NCBI RefSeq assembly: GCF_031157315.1
Contig: NZ_JAVIFU010000004.1
Span: 62,001 to 126,000, forward strand
DNA: 64,000 nt
Reading direction: 5' to 3'
From: Paenibacillus sp. LHD-38
Lineage (GTDB): Bacteria; Bacillota; Bacilli; Paenibacillales; Paenibacillaceae
Shown: one piece after another, positions 36,731 through 44,331 of the stretch
Layout of the letters: each line of letters opens with the position of its first letter
How positions within the stretch are numbered: position 1 is the stretch's first letter
The notes under the pieces: model-generated
Told to the model about the DNA's origin: nothing
Seen by the model: only the letters and a program-made list of their open reading frames with translations
The model's database searches: none
Made by a program: the position numbers and the translations under genes

Positions 36731-36830
36731 GCGGGTCGGGGTTAGTTAATATCCATAAAGTGATTGTGATTTACGGAAAAGCCCATAGCACATCCAGCCA
36801 GCGACCCATGCGTGAAACTTAGCGATACGA
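36731..36830 (+). repeat. Island leader repeat, copy B
   Basis: Begins GCGGGTCGGGG and contains CCCATAGCACATCC followed by AGCCAGCGAC (36775-36805). Beyond the core the two copies still share short blocks, including TCATGGTA and TAATACTA near the following start. An inverted repeat TTGACC-TAAC-GGTCAA (36851-36866) lies just downstream. The gap 36675-37064 has no gene. Confidence 0.7.
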
Positions 36831-37064
36831 TAGGATGATCTTGTTGACCTAACGGTCAATTTACTTCCTATTCATGGTATTATGGGATAATACTAATGTA
36901 GTTGATGCGACCCTACATTACACATCAGGGAAACAAAATTGTTTGAGTTTGAGGGATTCACATTCGAACAGCAAAGATGTTGGTTGAGTTTGATAGCTAG
37001 ATATGTCTCCTAGAGTATGTCGATTTGAAACTTGGTGAAATTTCCTGAGAGGACAGAAAAGAAG

Positions 37065-37718
37065 ATGCAAAACATAAATGAATTTTTCGAGGATTTGGAA
37101 ATATATCGTACTCCTGCTCAAATGAGAGTTTATTTTGAAATGAAGCGTGCTGAGATCATAGATAATAAGGATTATGTCAAATTAGCAAGGCTTAAAAAGG
37201 GCAGATATAAAGAGTTTTTAGAGGAGTTCTACCCTCTGTATCTTTTTAGCCAAACTAAATATGTCTCGTCAGATACTGAGATTAGACTAGTTGTTGGTAA
37301 TCAAAGCTATGACGGCCTTATAAAGTTGCCAAGCGGTCACATTCATAAGATTGAAATCACTGAGTACATAGAAGGACATAAGGAAAATAAGGATGCTAAA
37401 AAACTAAACGAGCGTGGTTACAGTGAGATGAGTATAGGGGATACAAGAGATTTACAAACCAAGGCTGATGACTATATGGAGAAGGTGATTGAGAACGCCA
37501 ATAAGAAGGCTCAGAAAGACTACCAAGGAGTTAGTATTATAATATTAATTAACACACAATTGTATTTGGACATATGGGACTTGAATACAGATGAGTTCAT
37601 AGTCAAACTGATGGACAGATTGAGAGAACTTCATTTTAATTCCGAAGCGGTATACCTGCTCGTTCGAAATAATGACACTATTGAAGAGATTGATGATAAT
37701 ATCTATAAGGTCATTTAA
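37065..37718 (+). CDS. Unrecognised protein, possible PD-(D/E)XK-like nuclease fold
   Basis: The product has 217 residues, cytosolic. The N-terminus is helical with many charges (FFEDLEIYRTPAQMRVYFEMKRAEII). The middle reads VSSDTEIRLVVGNQSYDGLIKLPSGHIHKIEITEY, where the Asp of YDG and the ExT of KIEIT are spaced roughly like the catalytic core of restriction-type nucleases, although the usual E-x-K lysine is not clear. Later it has GVSIIILINTQLYLDIWDL. I do not recognise a family; the nuclease idea is weak. The ATG at 37065 is favoured over an in-frame GTG at 37032, with GAGAGGA about 11 bases upstream. It lies directly behind leader repeat B. Confidence 0.6.
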   Translation: MQNINEFFEDLEIYRTPAQMRVYFEMKRAEIIDNKDYVKLARLKKGRYKEFLEEFYPLYLFSQTKYVSSDTEIRLVVGNQSYDGLIKLPSGHIHKIEITEYIEGHKENKDAKKLNERGYSEMSIGDTRDLQTKADDYMEKVIENANKKAQKDYQGVSIIILINTQLYLDIWDLNTDEFIVKLMDRLRELHFNSEAVYLLVRNNDTIEEIDDNIYKVI

Positions 37719-37730
37719 ATCACATGATGA

Positions 37731-38141
37731 CTATTGTGGATGGTCTAATGAATGTTTACGAGTCACATTGATACTATCCGTAGCACTCCCACCTTCTCCT
37801 GTAACTTCAACAACAAAATGGTCATGAATATTATCGTCTTTGGTGTATCTCCAGATGCAAGTCCAGTCATCTACGTTACCTCTTTTTTCACAAATCAGGA
37901 TTCGATTTTCCCATTGTTGAGTACCAGTTGGAACTCTCCATACTTTAAAAGTATTTACATAAGCGGTGGATACGTTTATTATCATTTCTCCATCACCCTC
38001 AGGAATATATACCCAATTGCCTTCGGGAGAAGGAATGGTTTTAATGCTCATTAAAGGCGGTTGTTCATTTGCTTGAACTATGCCACCTAAATTAAAAGAC
38101 AGAAATAAAATTGTTACAAAAGTGGTTATTAATTTAGCCAT
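37731..38141 (-). CDS. Exported protein of unknown function
   Basis: The product has 136 residues on the minus strand. The signal peptide MAKLITTFVTILFLSFNLGGIVQAN is clear (cut near QAN-EQ). The mature part is beta-rich: SPEGNWVYIPEGDGEMIINVSTAYVNTFKVWRVPTGTQQWENRILICEKRG...WTCIWRYTKDD...FVVEVTGEGGSATDSINVTR, which resembles an Ig-like or cell-surface sandwich with two cysteines. Not recognised. AGGTGAAAATCAA before the ATG gives a fair ribosome site. It converges on the 37065 gene with only 12 bases between the two stops. Confidence 0.65.
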   Translation of the reverse strand: MAKLITTFVTILFLSFNLGGIVQANEQPPLMSIKTIPSPEGNWVYIPEGDGEMIINVSTAYVNTFKVWRVPTGTQQWENRILICEKRGNVDDWTCIWRYTKDDNIHDHFVVEVTGEGGSATDSINVTRKHSLDHPQ

Positions 38142-38529
38142 TTGATTTTCACCTCATTAAGTAACATGCCCAACTCGTCACAAAACAAGTAACACGGTCA
38201 CCCAACCCCTATAAATATATAGTAGCGTGAGGGTGACTAACATCGGTACATATAGCGACTTCCCTTTTTACCTGTTGCATCGGGATTGCGGGATAATTCG
38301 GCAGTATTAGCTATATTTTCGATGGATAGCAAATAGGGTAGCATCGTCGTAGCGAGATATGCCACTTTTTTGTAATCTCTAGTTGAAATCACTGGTTTTA
38401 CCCGCTACAATTGATATACAAAAACAACGTGATAATTGAATAGTAATTTACTCTATTAAGGCAGGTTTTCGGCATCCGTGAATTAACTTCGATTTACTTC
38501 CACTTGACGATATGACGACTCGCATCCCC
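38142..38529. other. Island right-end gap
   Basis: No gene is visible. The stretch is AT-rich with several short inverted repeats and ends in the element side of the right attachment site. Just before the guaA fragment the sequence no longer matches guaA. Confidence 0.5.
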
Positions 38530-38650
38530 CGTATTCCTTGGGATGTGCTCGAAAAAATCTCCGTTCGTATCGTTAACGAGGTCGACAACGTCAACCGTAT
38601 CGTATACGACGTTACGTCGAAACCGCCTGCTACAATCGAGTGGGAATAGG
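38530..38650 (+). pseudogene. guaA: Displaced 3' fragment of guaA (attR)
   Basis: The fragment encodes [20 protein letters not shown]...[10 protein letters not shown] and stop, identical in protein to the end of GuaA. The ten base differences from 27357-27477 are all synonymous: CCG/CCT, GAC/GAT, GTT/GTG, CTG/CTC, GAG/GAA, ATT/ATC, GTA/GTT, GTG/GTA, GTA/GTT, ACA/ACG. Both copies thus evolved as coding sequence in different genomes before being brought together. The upstream residues no longer read GuaA. It marks the right end of the island. Confidence 0.92.
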
Positions 38651-38690
38651 ATTTCTTTTGCTCGACCAGCATTAAAATATGAATATACAC

Positions 38691-38735
38691 AAAATGGCGT
38701 ACAAACTGACAACAGTTTTGTACGCCATTTTTTTG
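38691..38735 (+). terminator. Probable original guaA terminator, displaced by the island
   Basis: AAAATGGCGTACAAA pairs with TTTGTACGCCATTTT around CTGACAACAG, followed by more Ts. It lies 40 bases after the stop of the guaA fragment, where the native guaA terminator would be. No comparable terminator follows the intact guaA. Confidence 0.85.
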
Positions 38736-38906
38736 GATGTGTAAGATCATGAGAGCAATGATAAGCTGCGTACTGAACATAAGCCCTCTTAATGGCAACT
38801 TATGATCAAGCGTTTTGATAGAAGCCGCAAGCCGAAAATGTCCAGATAACCTCTATTTTTCCTCCTTCGTCGCAATTCACTTATCCAGCCAGCCATTTTA
38901 AAAATG

Positions 38907-39545
38907 TCATGAATCCGCCCTTCTTTCGTTAATCTGTCTGCCGAATCCAAAAATGAGGGCTTCAAAGGCATCATCGAAGCTGGGGGAGAGGCGGCTCATA
39001 ATGGAGTCGACGCTCTCCTCCGAATGGGTATACGTGCTGATGATTCCGCGCAGCATATAGGAATAAATGCGTGAGCAGCTGAGAATCTGCTCGCCCTCGG
39101 ACAAATTAAGATTGGTCTTTAGGAGCTGAATGATGATATTGAACATATGGTTGCGCAGCCGATTGACTTCAAGACCGGACGCTGGTTCATCGCTACGAGC
39201 GGATTTCGCCTCGAAAAATAGGGTATACATACTCCGGTGATCCAAGCAGAACCGAATAAACCGTTCATTCATGCGGCGGAGCTTCTCGTCCGCGGATAGG
39301 AAGGCATCGGCAGCGAGCGTATCTAAAGCCGCATTTAGCTGAAGCAGCATGGGGATAGATAGCGCATGAAGCAAAGCCTCTTTATCCTGAAAATAAATAT
39401 AGATCGTCGTATGCGAGCAGCCTGCTTCCTTGGCGATTTCTCTAATCGTTACAGCTTCGTAGCCCTTCTCGCCGAAAAGCTTCTCGGCAGCGGAAATAAT
39501 CGAACGTTTCGTTTCCTCGGAACGCTGCTCTTTTTTTGCGGCCAT
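38907..39545 (-). CDS. TetR/AcrR-family repressor
   Basis: The product is a 212-residue TetR-type regulator. The N-terminal HTH is classical: RSIISAAEKLFGEKGYEAVTIREIAKEAGCSHTTIYIYFQDKEALLHAL. The C-terminal ligand domain (residues about 60-212) is helical; the ligand is unknown. GGAGGA lies before the ATG. Divergent from the AraC gene; its own promoter (minus-strand TTGACA, 17-base spacer, ATAATA) runs directly into a paired operator, so autoregulation is likely. No efflux gene is adjacent, so the main target is not obvious. Confidence 0.92.
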   Translation of the reverse strand: MAAKKEQRSEETKRSIISAAEKLFGEKGYEAVTIREIAKEAGCSHTTIYIYFQDKEALLHALSIPMLLQLNAALDTLAADAFLSADEKLRRMNERFIRFCLDHRSMYTLFFEAKSARSDEPASGLEVNRLRNHMFNIIIQLLKTNLNLSEGEQILSCSRIYSYMLRGIISTYTHSEESVDSIMSRLSPSFDDAFEALIFGFGRQINERRADS

Positions 39546-39570
39546 CGGCAGTCCTCCTTCGCACGAAAAT

Positions 39571-39636
39571 AACCATTGGTTACTAACCGTTGGTTTAAAT
39601 ATTATTCCCGATTTACAGATGATGTCAACAAAGCCT
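39571..39636 (-). promoter_or_regulatory. TetR promoter and paired operator
   Basis: AACCATTGGTT (39571-39581, perfect palindrome) and AACCGTTGGTT (39585-39595) are repeated with a 14-base period. On the minus strand TTGACA, 17 bases, ATAATA precede them. The array is typical of a TetR dimer-pair operator. Confidence 0.7.
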
Positions 39637-39659
39637 ATCTGCTATAATTTGTGATGAGC

Positions 39660-39719
39660 AGGTTTGCATCCGCAAACCTAAGCCAATGCTTACGAAGCCA
39701 GGTTTGCATCCGCAAACCT
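39660..39719 (+). promoter_or_regulatory. Twin palindromes upstream of the AraC gene
   Basis: AGGTTTGC-ATCC-GCAAACCT occurs twice, identical, at 39660-39679 and 39700-39719. The second copy abuts the ribosome site TAGGAG (39722-39727). A TATAAT at 39643 would put both in the leader RNA. They may be regulator binding sites or RNA hairpins. Confidence 0.6.
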
Positions 39720-39733
39720 TTTAGGAGAAAACA

Positions 39734-40585
39734 ATGAAGCTATTGCCATCCATCAGCAAAGACGAGATTGCGCTGCCGCAGGCTTTTCCGATTATCATTT
39801 CGCAATCTGTGGGGGTTACGCCAACCTTTCAAAGGCTGCACTGGCATAAAGCGCTTGAAATCAACTATATCGAGAAGGGAAGCGGCTACTATTTGATTAA
39901 CGGGAACCGCTATGACTTCCAGCAAGGCGATGTTGTACTCATTCATTCCAATGATTTGCACCGGGCGTTTGAAGCAGATGAGCTGGTCATGAGCATCGTC
40001 ATGTTAGACTCTTCAATCCTTGCGCTTGAGCAGCGTTATGATGCAGATCTGCTTATTCCGTTCCGTGATATCGGCCTGCGTTTGGATCATGTGCTGGATA
40101 GGACGCACCCTATGCTGGGGAGGCTAGGGGAAATTCTAAAGGAAATGTCTGCTGAATTTAAGCGGAAGGAACCGCATTTCGAGGTCGTTGTGAGGGCGAA
40201 GCTCATTCAGCTGCTGGCGTTCGTCAATCGTTACTTTATGAAAAATAATAAAAACGAAGCGCTGCATGCGCGCGGAACGGAAACGATTCGAGGCGTGCTG
40301 CGCGATATCGAGACCGATATTGCCCATCCATGGACGCTTGCAGAGCTGGCAGACGCGGCACATCTAAGTCCATCAAGGTTCAGCTCGCTGTTCGTGCAGG
40401 TCGTCGGCACATCGCCAATGGATTATTTAATCCAGCTTCGGCTGGCGCAGGCCGCTTACTTGCTGGAATCCACGGATAAGAAAATTATCGAAGTGGCAGC
40501 GGAATGCGGCTTCCGCAATTTATCTAATTTCAACCGATTGTTCAAGCAGCATATCGGCAGGCAGCCTTCCGAGCTAAGAATATAA
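39734..40585 (+). CDS. AraC-family transcriptional regulator
   Basis: The product has 283 residues: an N-terminal cupin sensor (FQRLHWHKALEINYIEKGSGYYLINGNRYDFQQGDVVLIHSNDLHRAFE) and a C-terminal double HTH (HPWTLAELADAAHLSPSRFSSLFVQVVGTSPMDYLIQLRLAQAAYLLESTDKKIIEVAAECGFRNLSNFNRLFKQHIGRQPSELR). The layout fits regulators of sugar utilisation. It lies just before a GlcNAc-kinase-like gene and a GH4 glucosidase on the same strand and probably controls them, with a beta-glucoside or chitobiose-type inducer (inference). TAGGAG is 7 bases before the ATG. Confidence 0.92.
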   Translation: MKLLPSISKDEIALPQAFPIIISQSVGVTPTFQRLHWHKALEINYIEKGSGYYLINGNRYDFQQGDVVLIHSNDLHRAFEADELVMSIVMLDSSILALEQRYDADLLIPFRDIGLRLDHVLDRTHPMLGRLGEILKEMSAEFKRKEPHFEVVVRAKLIQLLAFVNRYFMKNNKNEALHARGTETIRGVLRDIETDIAHPWTLAELADAAHLSPSRFSSLFVQVVGTSPMDYLIQLRLAQAAYLLESTDKKIIEVAAECGFRNLSNFNRLFKQHIGRQPSELRI

Positions 40586-40649
40586 AAAACAGTAAGATTG
40601 TATCAGAACATCGTTCTTTTTCATTAGAAGAGCGATGTTTTTTATTTTA

Positions 40650-40764
40650 AAATAGAAGAAAGTATAAATGAGATGGTTATACGTTGCTTCTATTTCAACG
40701 CGAACCGAATTCTCGCCGCAAAGGCTGGCGTCAGCCGGTTACGCTAGAAATAGAAGAAAGTACA
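40650..40764 (+). repeat. Dispersed hairpin repeat, copy c
   Basis: The stem here is AAATAGAAG (40651-40659) with CTTCTATTT (40687-40695), a compensatory change from the AAATATAAG/CTTATATTT of other copies. CGCGAACCGAATTCTCGCCG and GTCAGCCGGTTACGCT follow, then the start of a second unit (AGAAATAGAAGAAAGTA). It ends within 4 bases of the ribosome site of the next gene. Confidence 0.8.
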
Positions 40765-40783
40765 AATAAGGAGCGTGAACATC

Positions 40784-41746
40784 ATGATTTTTCTTGGAAT
40801 AGATGCAGGTGGCAGCAAAACCCACGCCCTGCTCGTAGACGAGAAAGGCCATGTGCTCGGCAGAGGCCTCGGTGGCAATGGAAACCACCAAACCGCGTTT
40901 GAAACAGCGAGAACAAGCATCGATGATGCTTGCCAGCAGGCCTTGCAGGAAGCGGGCGCAACGAAGGAGCAGGTGACGTTCGCGTATTTTGGTCTCGCCG
41001 GAGCCGATCGCGAGCCGGATTATGAGATTTTGCGTCCGATGATCGCATCGCTTGATTATAAACAATACGCTATCGCATGTGATACGATGATCGGCATGCG
41101 TGCCGGAACAAACCAATCGTATGGGGCAGTCATTATAAGCGGTACCGGATTTAACGCGGCGGCCCGCAATCCGCAAGGAGAAGAGCTCCAGTATGGCGGC
41201 TTCGGTTATTTGTTCGGCGATGGGCACGGCTCGGGCACGGATCTTGCGATTCATGCCTTCCGCAGCGCCATTCGGTCCTCGGAGGGAAGGGAACAAGCTA
41301 CGCTGTTAAGCGATCTTGTTCCGCAGCGGCTGGGCTATGCGACCATCCAGGAAATGTACGATGACGCGCTTTATAACGGCAAGCGACCGTCTCATAGTCT
41401 TGCTAAGGTCATGTTTGAAGCTGCGTCACTGGGTGATGCAGTTGCCATCCGTATTCTGCGCGAAGCTGGCAGCGAGCATGCCAATGCGGTTATTGCGCTA
41501 ATCAAGCGCCTCGGCATGGAGCAAGAAAGCTTCGATGTTGTTTTGACAGGCAGCGTGCTCTCGCGGGGAGGCTCCCCTCATATGGTTGATGCGATCAAAG
41601 AAGCGCTGGCTATAGCTGCGCCGCAAGCGAAAACAGTGAGATTGACGGTCGACCCGGTCATTGGAGCAGTTATGAGCGCCATGGATTGCGGCGGCATTGC
41701 CATTGATCAAGCGGTTGATTCCGCATTGCGTAAAATTACATTTTAA
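40784..41746 (+). CDS. N-acetylglucosamine kinase-like protein (BadF/BadG ATPase family)
   Basis: The product is a 320-residue sugar kinase of the ASKHA fold. Phosphate-1 motif FLGIDAGGSKTHALLVDEKG, FGLAGADRE, IACDTMIGMRAGT, GAVIISGTGFNAAAR and GGFGYLFGDGHGSGTDLAIHAF are the GlcNAc-kinase/BadF signature. The likely reaction is ATP-dependent phosphorylation of an amino sugar. The ATG at 40784 is chosen because AAGGAG (40768-40773) is 10 bases upstream and only 1 base from the in-frame GTG at 40775. Followed 19 bases later by the GH4 gene; the pair reads as a catabolic unit for amino-sugar or glucoside phosphates. Confidence 0.88.
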   Translation: MIFLGIDAGGSKTHALLVDEKGHVLGRGLGGNGNHQTAFETARTSIDDACQQALQEAGATKEQVTFAYFGLAGADREPDYEILRPMIASLDYKQYAIACDTMIGMRAGTNQSYGAVIISGTGFNAAARNPQGEELQYGGFGYLFGDGHGSGTDLAIHAFRSAIRSSEGREQATLLSDLVPQRLGYATIQEMYDDALYNGKRPSHSLAKVMFEAASLGDAVAIRILREAGSEHANAVIALIKRLGMEQESFDVVLTGSVLSRGGSPHMVDAIKEALAIAAPQAKTVRLTVDPVIGAVMSAMDCGGIAIDQAVDSALRKITF

Positions 41747-41765
41747 TATAGGGAGGCTCGTTCAC

Positions 41766-43076
41766 TTGTCCAAAAAAACATTAAAGGTCGCCGTCATTGG
41801 CGGCGGTTCCTCATATACACCTGAAATTGTGGAAGGCTTCATCAAAAAATACGACGAAATGCCGATTCGCGAGCTGTGGCTCGTTGATATCGAGGAGGGG
41901 CGCCATAAACTTGCGATTGTCGGTGAGCTTGCCAGGCGGATGGTTGAAAAGGCCGGTTTGCCGATTGAAGTGAAATTAACGCTAGACCGCCGAGAAGCGA
42001 TTGCCGGAGCTGATTTTGTAACGACGCAAATGCGGGTAGGGCTGCTGGAGGCTAGGCGGCGCGACGAGCATATTCCGATATCGCACGGTGTCATCGGGCA
42101 GGAGACGACGGGGCCGGGAGGTATGTTCAAGGCGCTCCGCACGGTGCCGGTCATTCTAGATATTTGCAGAGATATAGAAGAGCTGGCTCCCGATGCATGG
42201 ATGCTGAATTTTACGAATCCGGCAGGGATCGTGACGGAAGCCGTGCAGAAGCACAGCCGCGTAAAGACGGTCGGCCTATGCAATTCACCCATTAACTTCC
42301 AAAAATTTCTGGCAAAGGAATACGGCGTCAGCGAACGAGAGGTTTTGCCTGAATTTGTTGGCATTAACCATCTTCACTGGGTTACGGCCGCTTACGTGAA
42401 TGGCGAGGATAAGCTGCAGGAGATGATTGGCGGCGGCAGGGATTATTCGGCCACAAACGTTACCGCTTTTGACTGGGATGCGGATTTCCTGAGTTCGCTT
42501 GGCGCGCTGCCGACGTATTATCTTCGCTATTTCTACATGACGGATGCGATGCTTGCGGAAATGACCGAGTCGCTTGCGACAAACGGCACGCGCGCGGAAG
42601 TCGTAAGCCGGGTAGAAGCGGAGCTGTTCGAGCTTTATAAGGACGTGAATTTGAATGAGAAGCCGAAGCAGCTTGAGAAGCGCGGCGGTGCTTATTACTC
42701 CGAGGCCGCTGTCAATCTTATGCATGCGCTGTATACGGATAAGCGGGATATTCAAACGCTGAACGTGAGAAACGGCAATATTATCGATTTTCTGCCCGAG
42801 GATGCGAGCGTTGAAGTCAACTGCGTCGTTACGGCGCAGGGACCGATCCCGCTGCCGCTTCAGCGTGTGCCTGAGCAAATCAAAGGGCTCATGCATGCCG
42901 TGAAAACTTACGAATCGCTGACAATCGAGGCTGCGATTAGCGGTGATAGAGGCATCGCGCTGCAAGCGATGGTGCATCATCCGCTCGTTCCAAGCGTAGC
43001 GGTTGCGAAGCTGCTGCTTGAAGAGATGCTTGAGGCGAACAAAGCTTATTTACCTAACTTTTTTAAAAGCGAATGA
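41766..43076 (+). CDS. 6-phospho-beta-glucosidase, GH4 family
   Basis: The product is a 436-residue NAD+- and Mn2+-dependent glycosidase (GH4), which cleaves 6-phospho-glycosides by a redox mechanism. Family features: VAVIGGGSSYTPEIVEGFI (NAD-binding), VLWLVD-like RELWLVDIEEG, TTQMRVGLLEARRRDEHIPISHGVIGQETTGPGG, MLNFTNPAGIVTEA, GLCNSP (metal Cys) and FVGINHLHW (metal His). The TTG at 41766 has AGGGAGG 9 bases upstream; the frame is open to 41697 without a better start. No PTS genes are adjacent, so the phosphate may be added by the neighbouring kinase (inference). A terminator follows. Confidence 0.92.
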   Translation: MSKKTLKVAVIGGGSSYTPEIVEGFIKKYDEMPIRELWLVDIEEGRHKLAIVGELARRMVEKAGLPIEVKLTLDRREAIAGADFVTTQMRVGLLEARRRDEHIPISHGVIGQETTGPGGMFKALRTVPVILDICRDIEELAPDAWMLNFTNPAGIVTEAVQKHSRVKTVGLCNSPINFQKFLAKEYGVSEREVLPEFVGINHLHWVTAAYVNGEDKLQEMIGGGRDYSATNVTAFDWDADFLSSLGALPTYYLRYFYMTDAMLAEMTESLATNGTRAEVVSRVEAELFELYKDVNLNEKPKQLEKRGGAYYSEAAVNLMHALYTDKRDIQTLNVRNGNIIDFLPEDASVEVNCVVTAQGPIPLPLQRVPEQIKGLMHAVKTYESLTIEAAISGDRGIALQAMVHHPLVPSVAVAKLLLEEMLEANKAYLPNFFKSE

Positions 43077-43105
43077 ATATAAGCTGCCTACGGAGCAGCA
43101 ATGAG

Positions 43106-43137
43106 AAGGGCGGGAGCAAGATTCCCGCCCTTTTTCT
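43106..43137 (+). terminator. Terminator after GH4 gene
   Basis: AAGGGCGGGA and TCCCGCCCTT pair around a GCAAGAT loop and are followed by Ts. Confidence 0.9.
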
Positions 43138-43212
43138 TTGAATTGAAAACAAGAAAAAAATTGTATTGACATATATCTGAAACGGTTATAAGATTACTAA
43201 AGTTCTTGAACA

Positions 43213-43227
43213 TGATAATCATTATCA
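43213..43227 (+). promoter_or_regulatory. Fur box
   Basis: TGATAATCATTATCA is a perfect 7-1-7 Fur box. A second partial box (GGTTATCATTCAATG) lies at 43241. It is 67 bases before the start of the siderophore-binding lipoprotein gene, so the importer should be induced by iron limitation. Confidence 0.92.
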
Positions 43228-43293
43228 ACATAACGAAAATGGTTATCATTCAATGTAGATGTAATGGTTTATAAAAATAGGGGGTACGAGGAA

Positions 43294-44331
43294 ATGAACA
43301 AACGTTTAATGAGCTTGATTATGGTGATCGTCGTTATGCTGGTTGCGGCTGGCTGCGGTGCGAACAATTCGGTTAACACGACAGCAGCGAACGAGAAAAA
43401 CGGCAATGCGGCCGAAACCAATGCAGCTGAGACCAATGCGAGTACTGAAGCGGCATCCGGCCCAATTGTTGTTAAGGATGCTAAAGGCGAAGTAACGCTT
43501 GATAAGCCTGCACAAAAGGTTGTTGTATTGGAATGGACATTTACAGAGGATATTATTGCGCTAGGCATGCAGCCTATCGGCAACGCGGACAATGAAAACT
43601 ATAAGCTGTGGGTAACGGGCGAAGCTCCACTTGACGCAAGCGTGACAGACGTTGGTCTCCGCCACGAGCCTAACCTTGAGACTATCGCATCCTTGAAGCC
43701 TGATCTGATTATTGCGAACACGGACAGCCACGAAGCGATCTACGATCAGCTGAAAGGCATTGCGCCGACACTTATATTCAGCCTGTACCCGCCGGATGGC
43801 CAAGGCGACCAGTACACCGAGATGATCAATATGTTCAAATCGATTGCTGCAGCAGTAGGCAAAACACCGGAAGGCGACAAAGTGCTTGCTGATCTCGACC
43901 AGCATTATGCGGATGCGAAAACAAAGCTGGCTGCAGCTGGCAAAGACGGCTTGAACTATGTACTTACGCAAGCATTCAGCTACCAGAACGCTGCAACGAT
44001 GCGTTTGTTCACAGGCAACTCTTTGGCGGTGCAAACACTGGACCGTATTGGTCTGAAAAACGATTGGAAATCCGAAAATTTCGAGCTTTACGGCTTTAGC
44101 ACTTCGACTGTAGAAGCGCTGCCTGCCGTTCAAGATACGAACCTGCTTTATATCGTTCAAAAGGACGACGACATTTTTGCAGGCGCGCTGAAAGACAATT
44201 CCGTATGGAACGGCCTGAACTTCGTGAAAGAAAAACGTACGTTTGCCCTCGACAGCGCAACATGGGTGTTCGGCGGTCCGATCTCCTCCAAAGTGATCGT
44301 TGACCAAGTCGTAAATGTTTTGACGAAATGA
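43294..44331 (+). CDS. Iron-siderophore ABC transporter substrate-binding lipoprotein
   Basis: The product has about 345 residues. The lipoprotein signal MNKRLMSLIMVIVVMLVAAGC ends in a lipobox (VAAGC), followed by an Asn/Ala/Thr linker. The FepB/FecB-type domain has VTLDKPAQKVVVLEWTFTEDIIALGMQPIGNADN, PNLETIASLKPDLIIANTDSHEAIYDQLKGIAPTLIF and LDRIGLKNDW. The ATG at 43294 has ACGAGGA 4-9 bases upstream; an upstream GTA-adjacent ATG at 43264 would precede the signal peptide poorly. It is Fur-controlled and overlaps the permease gene by 4 bases. The ligand is likely a ferric citrate or hydroxamate type but cannot be fixed. Confidence 0.92.
   Translation: MNKRLMSLIMVIVVMLVAAGCGANNSVNTTAANEKNGNAAETNAAETNASTEAASGPIVVKDAKGEVTLDKPAQKVVVLEWTFTEDIIALGMQPIGNADNENYKLWVTGEAPLDASVTDVGLRHEPNLETIASLKPDLIIANTDSHEAIYDQLKGIAPTLIFSLYPPDGQGDQYTEMINMFKSIAAAVGKTPEGDKVLADLDQHYADAKTKLAAAGKDGLNYVLTQAFSYQNAATMRLFTGNSLAVQTLDRIGLKNDWKSENFELYGFSTSTVEALPAVQDTNLLYIVQKDDDIFAGALKDNSVWNGLNFVKEKRTFALDSATWVFGGPISSKVIVDQVVNVLTK

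Larger units (their letters stand above)
27393..38650 (+). mobile_element. Integrated island in guaA, about 11.2 kb
   Basis: The segment is bounded by direct repeats of the guaA 3' end, starts with an integrase gene pointing inward, and is clearly richer in A+T than the flanks. The 3' end of guaA is a known integration hot spot for bacterial genomic islands. Contents in order: integrase, SF2-helicase-like protein, palindromic region, two exported proteins, a small membrane protein (minus), a second tyrosine recombinase, a two-gene module of unknown function, one further unknown gene, and an exported protein (minus). No conjugation or phage structural genes are seen, so it is a non-conjugative island or a mobilisable or degraded element. 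Confidence 0.85.
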
